Source: an uncultured Chloroflexota bacterium (GTDB lineage Bacteria; Chloroflexota; Anaerolineae; UBA4142; SHND01). From it: 39,332 nt of DNA. The stretch lies in contig CALMZO010000416.1 in NCBI GenBank assembly GCA_937870825.1, positions 1 through 39,332 on the forward strand, read 5' to 3'. This document shows positions 13,063 through 20,044 of the stretch, in pieces (the stretch's first letter is position 1; each line of letters opens with the position of its first letter). The notes beneath the pieces were generated by a model. That model was given only the letters and a program-made list of their open reading frames with translations. It searched no databases and was not told the DNA's origin. Both the position numbers and the translations under genes were made by a program.

Positions 13063-13992
13063 TCACGGTTTCGCATTCTTGCGCTTGGGTGACGTACCCG
13101 GTGGAAACGCCATGCCGCCGCGCAAGAGTGAATCATAGATGGTGCCAACAACGGGGGCAATCTGCCGATGGTAAGGGTTGTCACTACCAAGCAGCTGCTT
13201 GATGTACGCCTCGAACGTTGCGCCGATACTGCCGACGCGCTCCATCTGGGGCAGCTGCGGGTCAATCGGAAATTTTCGTTTGAGCATTGCAGCACGCTCG
13301 GTGTTGTGCTTCTCGACGGCATCATTGACGTACTGCTCGGCGAACTGAATATCGAACAGGGTCTCCTGTGCTTGCTCCGCAAGCAATCTTCCGACGAGCG
13401 CCTTGAATTCACGAAGCAAAGGTTTTTCGGTCTGCACGAGATACTCCAATGCAATGCGCTGACGGTTGCTGTCCAGGGGTGACATCGTTTCGCCGAACAC
13501 GACAGCAATTTGTTTGGTCCGAATCATTTGCTGCACTTCGGGCAACAGGTCCAAGAGTGACAAGCGCGCGGCGACGTGTCTCGCATTCTTTTTCGAGCGC
13601 TCGGCGCATTCAGCAACCGACCAACCGAATTGCTCGATACGCTTGGCATAGGCATGCGCTTCATCGAGCGCATCGAGGTCCGCGCGCTGGACGTTTTCTG
13701 CAAGCATCAAGGATGCCGCTTGTTCGTCCGAAAGCGTCCGCACAAAGCCGGGTATGGTTGTCCATTCGAGCAACTGCACCGCGCGGAACCGGCGCTCACC
13801 TGCGACGATTTCATACTTTTTACCGCCGGACTGAGTGCAGAGGCGGACGGTAATGGGTTGCAAGAGTCCGTGTTCCTTGATGCTCGCGGCGAGTTCTTGC
13901 AGCTCGTCGGGGTTGAAAACTGTTCGGTCATTGTCGCCGGGTTGGATGTCGGCGATTTTGAGCGGAACAGCAACTTCTTTGGAATGATGCAT
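13063..13992 (-). CDS. ParB/RepB/Spo0J family partition-type protein
   Basis: The 309-residue protein begins with a ParB N-terminal domain: HGLLQPITVR at 41-50, the ParB signature GERRFRA at 65-71, and ENVQRADLD at 99-107 (box II). A helix-turn-helix follows at about 121-147 (FGWSVAECAERSKKNARHVA). The C-terminal half is helical. Chromosomal ParB proteins are CTP-dependent DNA clamps for segregation; in phages such proteins serve partition or act as nucleases or regulators. No ParA gene is next to it. It is the first gene of the leftward module, with the conserved GGAGACCC site two bases before the ATG at 13992. Confidence 0.9.
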   Translation of the reverse strand: MHHSKEVAVPLKIADIQPGDNDRTVFNPDELQELAASIKEHGLLQPITVRLCTQSGGKKYEIVAGERRFRAVQLLEWTTIPGFVRTLSDEQAASLMLAENVQRADLDALDEAHAYAKRIEQFGWSVAECAERSKKNARHVAARLSLLDLLPEVQQMIRTKQIAVVFGETMSPLDSNRQRIALEYLVQTEKPLLREFKALVGRLLAEQAQETLFDIQFAEQYVNDAVEKHNTERAAMLKRKFPIDPQLPQMERVGSIGATFEAYIKQLLGSDNPYHRQIAPVVGTIYDSLLRGGMAFPPGTSPKRKNAKP

Positions 13993-13994
13993 AT

Positions 13995-14037
13995 GGGTCT
14001 CCTTATGGTTTTGGGTCTTGCAGAACGTGCGTTCTGC
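13995..14037 (-). promoter_or_regulatory. Start-associated sequence (copy 1) and SOS-box-like palindrome in the divergent control region
   Basis: GGAGACCC (14002-13995) plus AT precedes the ParB-like ATG. Upstream lies GCAGAAC-GTGC-GTTCTGC (14020-14037), which contains GAACN4GTTC, the form of the LexA box of many Gram-positive bacteria, and between them a partial copy AAGACCCAAAA. The rest of the divergent spacer (14038-14115) must hold promoters for both modules; I see no consensus pair, only CTGTACGAAAA (minus), shared with the KTSC leader. Confidence 0.6.
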
Positions 14038-14115
14038 TGAAGGAATTTTCGTACAGTCAGCACAGTTTGTAAATGCAACAGATGTTCAATGAAAAATCTT
14101 CAATCAGAGGTGATA

Positions 14116-14991
14116 ATGAGCAATTCACTCAATCGTTTTCGTGACCGCATCGTCGAGGTGCGCAAGATGCCGGCGCGCGAACTTGTAGACAACGCGGGGA
14201 ATTGGCGGACGCACCCTGCCATGCAGCGCGAATCCCTGACCGGTGTCTTGCGTGAAGTGGGCAAAGCCGATGTCTTGCTGGCGTACTCTTCGGCAAGACA
14301 TGGAAATCAACTCACGCTCGTTGACGGACATCTCCGAAAGGACATTGACCCGGACGAAGTGTGGACGGTTGCCATCACAGATTTGAATGATGAGGAAGCG
14401 GACAAGATGCTGCTCGTGCTTGACCCGCTCGCCGCGATGGCAAGCGCGGACAAAGAAAAATTAGACGCGCTGCTGGAGCGCGTTCGCACTGACGATTTAG
14501 GCGTCCGTGAAATGCTTCGACGAATGGAGGTCGAAAACGACGCGCTCGAAGAGGATGCCGAAGCGAATGTCAAACCCGAAAACCATCTGCCCGCGATGGA
14601 GTTGATGCCGTTTGAGCACTATGACTATCTGGTGCTCTTTTTCAAAACGACATTTGATTTCGAGCGCGCGCTGGATTTCTTTGGCGTGCGCAAGACCGGC
14701 TGGTACGCGCACATGGGCGGCGATTACGAAAAGGGACGGATGAAAGTGGGCATCGGTCGTGCACTTGACGGCGGGCGCGCGATGGAGCGTATCGCCGCGA
14801 TGCAAGAAAAAGAGGAGCAGAGAAATGACACCAACCCTACGAATCGTGATTCCAAGTCGCAAGCGAGTGAAACTGTTGGCGGAACGAGCATTGACATTGT
14901 TTCCGAAAGCAACGGTCACGATCGCGGAAAGCGAGATGGACGATTATCGCCCCATCGTCGCAAGCGAAAATCTCGTGCCCCATCCCGATGA
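14116..14991 (+). CDS. ParB-fold (ParB/Srx) phage protein
   Basis: The 291-residue protein has a ParB N-terminal-like fold of the type found upstream of phage terminases: ELVDNAGNWRTHPAMQRESL, then GVLREVGKADVLLAY, LTLVDGHLRKDI and EEADKMLLVLDPLAAMA (about residues 18-120). Such proteins are thought to act in DNA modification or nicking. A second region (about 155-215, FEHYDYLVLFFKTTFDFERA) follows. The ATG at 14116 has GAGGTGA just upstream; an ATG at 14089 is less likely. The last 56 residues overlap the next gene in another frame and are low-complexity, so this C-terminus is probably an added tail. Confidence 0.82.
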   Translation: MSNSLNRFRDRIVEVRKMPARELVDNAGNWRTHPAMQRESLTGVLREVGKADVLLAYSSARHGNQLTLVDGHLRKDIDPDEVWTVAITDLNDEEADKMLLVLDPLAAMASADKEKLDALLERVRTDDLGVREMLRRMEVENDALEEDAEANVKPENHLPAMELMPFEHYDYLVLFFKTTFDFERALDFFGVRKTGWYAHMGGDYEKGRMKVGIGRALDGGRAMERIAAMQEKEEQRNDTNPTNRDSKSQASETVGGTSIDIVSESNGHDRGKRDGRLSPHRRKRKSRAPSR

Positions 14992-15586
14992 GGTGAGCGG
15001 GATTGCACCCATTCGGCAATGGGTTCTGGACCGTTTTGACGACGAGTGCATTGTGTTCGTGGATGACGATGTATATCAACTGATTTCACTCGTCGGCTAT
15101 TCGTACTCGAAAATTACATCGGCTGCGAACGCCATGCGCGTTGTCGAAAATACGGCGAACATTGCGCGCGAAATGGGAACGGCGGTGTTTGGATTCAATC
15201 AGGCATTCGATGTGCGGAAATTCGTGCCGCAAAAGCCCTTCCTGCTGCACTCGTGGGCTGGCGGCGTCATTGGCATTATTGGGCGTGAGTTTCGCTACGA
15301 GACTGCGCTGCGCTTGCGCGCGGACATTGATTTTTGTTTGCAGGTCTTACTCAAGCGGCGCGTGACCTTTATCGAGAACCGCATTGCGTTCGTGCATAAA
15401 CGCTTTGGGCTCACCGGGGGAAATGCGGTCAACCGTTCGGCGGAGCGCAACAAACAAGAGTTGGAATACTTGCAGCGCAAATGGGGTAAATATCTCGAAG
15501 TCACCCAATCGAAGGGAACGACTTTACTGAAACTGCACGTGCAGCGACAGCAAAAGACGATACAACTCGCGGGAGATGTTGAGTAA
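14825..15586 (+). CDS. GT-A glycosyltransferase-like phage protein
   Basis: The 253-residue protein opens with LRIVIPSRKR, the usual first strand of a GT-A fold, has the metal-binding style motif IVFVDDDV at 76-83, and a later GGVIGIIGREF and LRADIDFCLQVLLK region fitting acceptor/catalytic elements. Phages with ParB-fold proteins and GT-A enzymes are known or predicted to glycosylate modified bases in their DNA; here that role is inferred from neighbours only. Start ATG at 14825 with GAGGAG upstream; it lies 167 bases inside the previous gene. Sugar donor and substrate unknown. Confidence 0.75.
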   Translation: MTPTLRIVIPSRKRVKLLAERALTLFPKATVTIAESEMDDYRPIVASENLVPHPDEVSGIAPIRQWVLDRFDDECIVFVDDDVYQLISLVGYSYSKITSAANAMRVVENTANIAREMGTAVFGFNQAFDVRKFVPQKPFLLHSWAGGVIGIIGREFRYETALRLRADIDFCLQVLLKRRVTFIENRIAFVHKRFGLTGGNAVNRSAERNKQELEYLQRKWGKYLEVTQSKGTTLLKLHVQRQQKTIQLAGDVE

Positions 15587-15588
15587 CG

Positions 15589-16203
15589 ATGGATTCTGAG
15601 GTTCATGTTTGGGAACGACGCTCAAGCGAGCCGAACAAGTGGTACGACCGTTTTCAAATGTATCTCCTGCTCGGACCGTCACGGTCGCTTTACGCGACGT
15701 ACACGGCATGGCGTGCACGCAGTGGCGCGGAAAGCGCGCAAAAGCGCGCGGGTTTGCCGCAATCGTGGCGTCAGGCAGCCGAAAGATGGGAGTGGGCGAA
15801 GCGGGCAGAAAAATTCGACGAGAACGAACGTGCGCAGCAATTTACCGAATGGCAGCGCCGCCGTGATGAATTGCGCGAGCAGGAGTGGAAATTTTCCAAA
15901 GAGCTGCTGGACAAGGCACAACAAATGCTGGTCTTTCCGCTCGCGAAAACGACGCGCACGGCAGAGAGCGACGGACAAACCGTGATTACGGAAGTGTATC
16001 CAGCGCGCTGGAGTATCGGGGATGTCGCTCGTTATTTGGAGACAGCGAGCAAACTCGCACGCCTGGCGCTCGGCGAAGAAACGGAACGCGTGGGAATTAA
16101 CTCCGGACTGGCACTCACTGTGGATGATTTTATACAAGCGGCGAATGCTGTGAGGGAATGGGAACGCGATACTTACGGTGATTCTGCTATAATAGCAAAA
16201 TGA
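15589..16203 (+). CDS. Small terminase subunit-like protein (paralogue 1)
   Basis: The 204-residue protein is clearly related to the protein at 17837. Both have 'EP..W(Y/F)DRFQ..LLLG..RS.Y.TY' at the N-terminus and 'GLP.SWR.AA.RW.W..RAE.FD..ERA' shortly after, a helix-turn-helix region as in small terminase subunits that recognise the packaging site. The C-terminal half (coiled, then 'DVARYLETASKLARLALGEETE') differs from the paralogue. Start ATG 15589, three bases after the previous stop, with GGGAGA upstream. It overlaps the next gene by 4 nt. Confidence 0.72.
   Translation: MDSEVHVWERRSSEPNKWYDRFQMYLLLGPSRSLYATYTAWRARSGAESAQKRAGLPQSWRQAAERWEWAKRAEKFDENERAQQFTEWQRRRDELREQEWKFSKELLDKAQQMLVFPLAKTTRTAESDGQTVITEVYPARWSIGDVARYLETASKLARLALGEETERVGINSGLALTVDDFIQAANAVREWERDTYGDSAIIAK
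16185..16193 (+). promoter_or_regulatory. Extended -10 promoter element (TGCTATAAT)
   Basis: TGCTATAAT at 16185-16193 is a perfect extended -10. Position +1 would fall at about 16200, the A of the next ATG, so the gene could be read from a leaderless message. No good -35 box. Confidence 0.5.
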
Positions 16204-16475
16204 CCTATCAGCAGGGTACTCAGCCCAAAGTTGCGGCAGAGATCGATTTTGCGGCAATCGAGCAAGGCATCAAACGGACGATTGAACGACTGGACATTCG
16301 TTGGATCGTTGCGCCCGTGAATCGTGATGCGGTTGCGCGGATTCTTTCTTCACTCCCTCAAGCGCAGTGTGAGGAGTTAGAAGAAATTTTTTCCAAGCAT
16401 CCCGACATTATGGGAAAACGGGAACTCGCACTCTTTCGCGCACTTGGTCATGCCCGAAACTCGCTATTGACGTAA
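16200..16475 (+). CDS. Small phage protein of unknown function
   Basis: This 91-residue, mostly helical protein (DFAAIEQGIKRTIERLDIRW, later CEELEEIFSKHP) has no family I recognise. ATG at 16200 overlaps the stop of the small terminase paralogue (ATGA), and a TATAAT seven bases upstream may allow separate leaderless expression. It is the first of four cargo genes between the two terminase paralogues. Confidence 0.7.
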   Translation: MTYQQGTQPKVAAEIDFAAIEQGIKRTIERLDIRWIVAPVNRDAVARILSSLPQAQCEELEEIFSKHPDIMGKRELALFRALGHARNSLLT

Positions 16476-16496
16476 TTAGAAAACTCGTTCTATAAT
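16467..16496 (+). promoter_or_regulatory. Strong promoter (TTGACG-18-TATAAT)
   Basis: TTGACG (16467-16472) and TATAAT (16491-16496), spacing 18 bp. Expected +1 is near 16503, between the two possible starts (16500 and 16530) of the next gene. Confidence 0.72.
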
Positions 16497-16499
16497 GGG

Positions 16500-16745
16500 A
16501 TGCGTCAGACAAACACCGCCGAACGATACATGCCCGCGAATGAACCTCCTCCCGCGCGAATTATCATCATCGATGATTCGCGCAAAGTTGAAATCTCTGG
16601 TGCAGCTGCACAGATGATTCGCATGATTGTCGAACAGGCAAACTTCTTTAATGCGCCGTACAGTGCGGGGGTGGTGCATTTTCATTTTAACGGGCGAGAG
16701 CGCAGCGCCAATCTGAGATCCGAATTGACGCTCCAGACACAATAG
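16500..16745 (+). CDS. Small phage protein of unknown function
   Basis: The 81-residue protein contains PPPARIIIIDDSRKVEISGA, a hydrophobic strand followed by charged residues, and a beta-like end (GVVHFHFNGRERSANLRSEL). No family recognised. If transcription starts at 16503, the ATG at 16530 (71 residues) is the more likely start; the ATG at 16500 would need read-through transcription. No Shine-Dalgarno sequence precedes either. A T10 run follows the stop codon. Confidence 0.62.
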   Translation: MRQTNTAERYMPANEPPPARIIIIDDSRKVEISGAAAQMIRMIVEQANFFNAPYSAGVVHFHFNGRERSANLRSELTLQTQ

Positions 16746-16790
16746 ATTTTTTTTTGCGACAATTGATTCGTCGCCGTATGTTCAGAAATG

Positions 16791-16833
16791 ACGCGGCACT
16801 TGTTCTCGAAAGAGAGCGAGTGCCGCGTTTTTT
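16791..16833 (+). terminator. Intrinsic terminator within the cargo segment
   Basis: ACGCGGCACT (16791-16800) pairs with AGTGCCGCGT (16819-16828), the inner GTTCTC/GAGAGC region extends the structure, and T6 follows to 16833. It ends the unit started by the promoter at 16467. Confidence 0.85.
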
Positions 16834-16855
16834 AATTTCTCTCGGTACTTGTGCC

Positions 16856-17209
16856 ATGACACCAGAGTGGATTCTCGCTGTGACATCACTCGCTGCTGCT
16901 CTCTTTGCTGGTTTTAACGCATTGCGTATGAATCAACGCGCCGTGCGGCGCGATGAAGTAGCATTGCTCCGTGAAGAACTCAATGCGATGTCGGAACGCC
17001 TGCGGCAACAAGGACGTGAAATCGCCGCGCTGCGCGCCGAGAATGCAAATTTGCACGACGAGGTGAATCGCTTACGCGATAAGAATGCAGACCATCAGCG
17101 CGAGATTGTGCGTTTGCAGAGCGAGCGTGAGACGTTGAAAGACCGCGTGCGCGAGTTGGAACGCATTGTCGGCGGTCCGTTCGGTAGCGTGCAGGAGAAT
17201 ACGCGTTAA
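16856..17209 (+). CDS. Membrane-anchored coiled-coil protein (spanin/holin-like architecture unproven)
   Basis: The 117-residue protein has one N-terminal transmembrane segment (WILAVTSLAAALFAGFNAL, about residues 4-22) and then an uninterrupted heptad-type coiled coil to about residue 105 (LLREELNAMSERLRQQGREI and following). This architecture occurs in phage i-spanins and in host septum-type proteins, but no lysis genes are adjacent. ATG 16856 was chosen because the longer frame runs through the terminator. No strong ribosome-binding site. Confidence 0.7.
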   Translation: MTPEWILAVTSLAAALFAGFNALRMNQRAVRRDEVALLREELNAMSERLRQQGREIAALRAENANLHDEVNRLRDKNADHQREIVRLQSERETLKDRVRELERIVGGPFGSVQENTR

Positions 17210-17297
17210 TGGATTGGTGTTGGGTACTCGACGACCGCACGGGTCGTTGTCGAAAAGTTTATTTTGCGTCCAAACAAAAGACGCAGGGAGGTTTCGC

Positions 17298-17783
17298 ATG
17301 TTTCGTTCGCGTCGTTCAATCTTTGCACTCCGCATTGCACTCATTCTTTTTGCGTTTCTGTTCGCCGCGCTGATTGGACTTGTCATTCCAACCGCAGCGC
17401 TCGCGGCTCCGCCAGCACAAGAACCGCTTACCGATTCCGCCGCGCTCGCACAGACAGTCGGCGCATTCATTGATTTGCTGCTCGCGGCAATCATCGGCGG
17501 AGGACTCGCCTACGTTCTGCAAATGAATAAAACGTGGCGCGACTGGTCGAGCCCGCTCAAGCCCATCATCGTACTCGCGTTGACGGCTTTGCTCGGCGCG
17601 GGACTGTCGTCGCTCAAGGTGATTGCGACAGCAGAATTATTTGACCAAGCCCCGGAGTGGGGACGCGCCTTTGTTGGTTTCATCGTTGTCTTTTTCGGTT
17701 CGCAGTTGACCTATCAACGCGGTTTCGCTGCACCGCCCGCGTCCGCTAACAACGGTGCGTGGAAATGGAATCTGCCGCAGTGA
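17298..17783 (+). CDS. Membrane protein with signal-like N-terminus (holin-like candidate)
   Basis: The 161-residue protein has a basic start MFRSRR, a hydrophobic segment (ALRIALILFAFLFAALIGLV), an Ala-rich possible cleavage region (ALAAPPAQ), and two or three further hydrophobic segments (TVGAFIDLLLAAIIGGGLAY, PIIVLALTALLGAGL, AFVGFIVVFFGSQL). GGGAGG (17286-17291) is well placed for the ATG at 17298. Size and topology would fit a holin, but that is only inference. Upstream, 17210-17297 holds a stem around 17228-17252 (CGACGACC/GGTCGTTGTCG) and no gene. Confidence 0.72.
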   Translation: MFRSRRSIFALRIALILFAFLFAALIGLVIPTAALAAPPAQEPLTDSAALAQTVGAFIDLLLAAIIGGGLAYVLQMNKTWRDWSSPLKPIIVLALTALLGAGLSSLKVIATAELFDQAPEWGRAFVGFIVVFFGSQLTYQRGFAAPPASANNGAWKWNLPQ

Positions 17784-17791
17784 TGCGGCGC

Positions 17792-17830
17792 GCACGTGAA
17801 CGGCTGCCAGAGATGTAGCCGCTCACGTGC
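17792..17830. terminator. Long hairpin with CACGTG arms before the second small terminase gene
   Basis: GCACGTGA (17792-17799) with TCACGTGC (17823-17830), and CGGCT (17801-17805) with AGCCG (17817-17821). No T-run follows; the start codon of the next gene lies seven bases later. It recalls the CACGTG hairpins at 9069-9104 and 8731-8766, so it may be a phage leader element rather than a terminator. Confidence 0.5.
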
Positions 17831-17836
17831 TTGTCT

Positions 17837-18505
17837 ATGGACACTGATGCTACCCTAAACGCTTCATGGGCGCGTCAAGCAAAAGAGCCCGCGCTTTGGT
17901 TTGACCGCTTTCAGAGATTTCTTTTGCTTGGCGTGACACGCTCGGTGTATCGCACGTACATCGTCGAGCGGATGGATAAAGCGACACGAAAAAAACAAAA
18001 GGACGCGGTGAATGAAGAAATTTCCGCGCGCAGTGGGCTGCCGAAATCCTGGCGAGATGCCGCCAAGCGATGGAATTGGAAAGTACGCGCCGAAGCGTTC
18101 GACGATGCGGAACGCGCGAAACGCGACGAACTCTATCGCGCTCGCGTGAATGACATTTTAGCGAGTGGGTTCGCGCAACGCTTCGCGCGCGTCGCGGAAT
18201 TGAATCGGCTCGCCGAACTCTTGCAAGAGGAAATCTGGACCGACGACAAGCGCTGGCTGCCCGATGTGAAACAAATTGGCAGCGGCGAAGCTGCGGAGCG
18301 CGTGGACATTGTACGGTTCAACGCGTCGGTCATCGAACAATATCGTCAAACGCTTGAGGATATCGCCGTCGAGATGGGCGAGCGCGTGCGCGGCGTCAAA
18401 GTGAGCGGAAACCTGGGACTCGTGCAATTTGCGGCGGATGAATTGGCAAAGGCAAAAGATGCGGCTCAGCAGGCGGAGCAAGATTTGCTCGCGCAATTGA
18501 AATGA
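17837..18505 (+). CDS. Small terminase subunit-like protein (paralogue 2)
   Basis: The 222-residue protein carries EPALWFDRFQRFLLLGVTRS followed by the GLPKSWRDAAKRWNWK block shared with the protein at 15589. Its C-terminal part is a long helical region ending in a probable coiled coil (FAADELAKAKDAAQQAEQDL). It sits nine bases before the large terminase gene, the normal place for terS, so this copy is the better candidate for the packaging-site recognition subunit. Start ATG at 17837 (a TTG at 17831 is also in frame). Confidence 0.78.
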   Translation: MDTDATLNASWARQAKEPALWFDRFQRFLLLGVTRSVYRTYIVERMDKATRKKQKDAVNEEISARSGLPKSWRDAAKRWNWKVRAEAFDDAERAKRDELYRARVNDILASGFAQRFARVAELNRLAELLQEEIWTDDKRWLPDVKQIGSGEAAERVDIVRFNASVIEQYRQTLEDIAVEMGERVRGVKVSGNLGLVQFAADELAKAKDAAQQAEQDLLAQLK

Positions 18506-18514
18506 TGAACTCGT

Positions 18515-20044
18515 GTGACTGCCGACGAACAAAAAGCCGAATGGCTCAAGTGTTCTTTTTCTCCCGCGTACTGGATTCACACTTACGTTCAGATTTACGA
18601 CGCGACGGAAAAAGTTTGGATTCCATTCAAACTCTGGCGCGAACAATTTGAAACCTTAAAAACGATTCAGGACAATCGCCTGGTCATCATACTCAAAGCG
18701 CGTCAACTCGGCATGACGTGGCTTGTGCTTGCGTTCGCACTCTGGCTCATGCTGTTTCAGCCCATCGCCACAATTCTGTTATTCAGCAAACGCGACGACG
18801 AAGCGACTTATCTACTTGGCGTCGAGCGCATGAAGGGAATTTACAAACGCCTGCCCGATTGGATGCAAGCGCGGCGCGTCGAGGTGGACAACGAACACGA
18901 GTGGATGTTGTCGAATGGCAGCATTGCGCGTGCGTTTCCGACGAGCGCAGGCGATTCGTACACTGCAACGCTCGCCGTCGTAGATGAAGCGGACCTTGTG
19001 CCGGACCTCAACCGCTTGATGAATTCGGTCAAGCCGACGATTGATGGCGGCGGACGCATGATTCTCTTGTCACGCGTGGACAAGACGAAACCGCAGAGCG
19101 AATTCAAAAACATTTATCGCGCAGCAAAGCAAAAACTCAACGGCTGGGCATCGGTCTTTTTGCCATGGTGGATTCGTCCGCAGCGTGACGATGCGTGGTA
19201 CATAGCGCAAAAGCAAGACATTCTCTCGCGCACAACCGCGCTCGACGATTTGTACGAGCAGTATCCTGCGACCGACACGGAAGCATTAGCGCCGTCAACG
19301 CTCGACAAGCGGATTGCAGGCACATGGCTGGAGCAATGCAAAGATTTCGACACACAGCCGATTGTGGAAAAAGAGTTGCCCGAAGGCGCGCCGAGCATTC
19401 CGGGACTGGTGATTTATCGTCTGCCTGACGCATTGAGCGAGTACGTGATTGGCGCCGACCCTGCCGAAGGCAATCCAACGAGCGATGAATCTGCGGCAAC
19501 GGTGCTTGACCATGACACAGGCGAAGAGGTTGCGGTGTTGGCGGGACGCTTAGAGCCGTCCACGTTTGCCTCTCACATTGACGCCATCGGCATGTGGTAC
19601 AACCGCGCATCGGTGATGGTGGAGCGGAACAATCACGGACACGCCGTCCTGCTTTGGCTGCGCGAGAACTCGAAACTTACGCGCTTGAAAGGACATGACG
19701 GCAAGTTTGGCAGTGATGCGAACGCCAATGACAAGGTGCCGAAAGAGGGCTGGCTCTCGAACACACGCGGCAAATCGATCTTGTACGACGCGGCTGCCGA
19801 CGCGTTCCGCGAAGGTGACACCGTGATTCATTCTTTTACGACGTGGACGCAATTGAGTTTGATTGAAGGGTCTACCCTTCGCGCGCCCGAAGGCGAACGC
19901 GACGACCGCTCCGATTCGTATGCACTGGCGCTCGTCGCGCGTGATGACCGATTCAATCCGGCCGCACGGTTGGCAAGGGAAGCGCGCGTGTTGCGCGAAA
20001 AGATGGAATTGGCTCGCCAAGCGAGCCGCGAAAAACAGAAATGA
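18515..20044 (+). CDS. terL: Terminase large subunit
   Basis: This is the packaging motor and headful/cos nuclease. The 509-residue protein has the ATPase Walker A-like motif KARQLGMTW at 61-69 and Walker B VVDEAD at 155-160. The RNase H-type nuclease domain has its first Asp in VIGADPAEG (Asp315), a second acidic site in VMVERNNHG (about 369-377), and a third in DDRSDSYALAL near 475. Start is GTG at 18515, nine bases after terS. It overlaps the portal gene by 4 nt (ATGA). Confidence 0.96.
   Translation: MTADEQKAEWLKCSFSPAYWIHTYVQIYDATEKVWIPFKLWREQFETLKTIQDNRLVIILKARQLGMTWLVLAFALWLMLFQPIATILLFSKRDDEATYLLGVERMKGIYKRLPDWMQARRVEVDNEHEWMLSNGSIARAFPTSAGDSYTATLAVVDEADLVPDLNRLMNSVKPTIDGGGRMILLSRVDKTKPQSEFKNIYRAAKQKLNGWASVFLPWWIRPQRDDAWYIAQKQDILSRTTALDDLYEQYPATDTEALAPSTLDKRIAGTWLEQCKDFDTQPIVEKELPEGAPSIPGLVIYRLPDALSEYVIGADPAEGNPTSDESAATVLDHDTGEEVAVLAGRLEPSTFASHIDAIGMWYNRASVMVERNNHGHAVLLWLRENSKLTRLKGHDGKFGSDANANDKVPKEGWLSNTRGKSILYDAAADAFREGDTVIHSFTTWTQLSLIEGSTLRAPEGERDDRSDSYALALVARDDRFNPAARLAREARVLREKMELARQASREKQK

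Noticed and set aside
13359-13366. Sixth GGAGACCC on the minus strand, inside the ParB-like gene
   Set aside because: It encodes part of AQETLFD in a conserved protein, with no ATG at the right distance. It was not counted as a start-associated sequence, although it too could pair with the small RNA.
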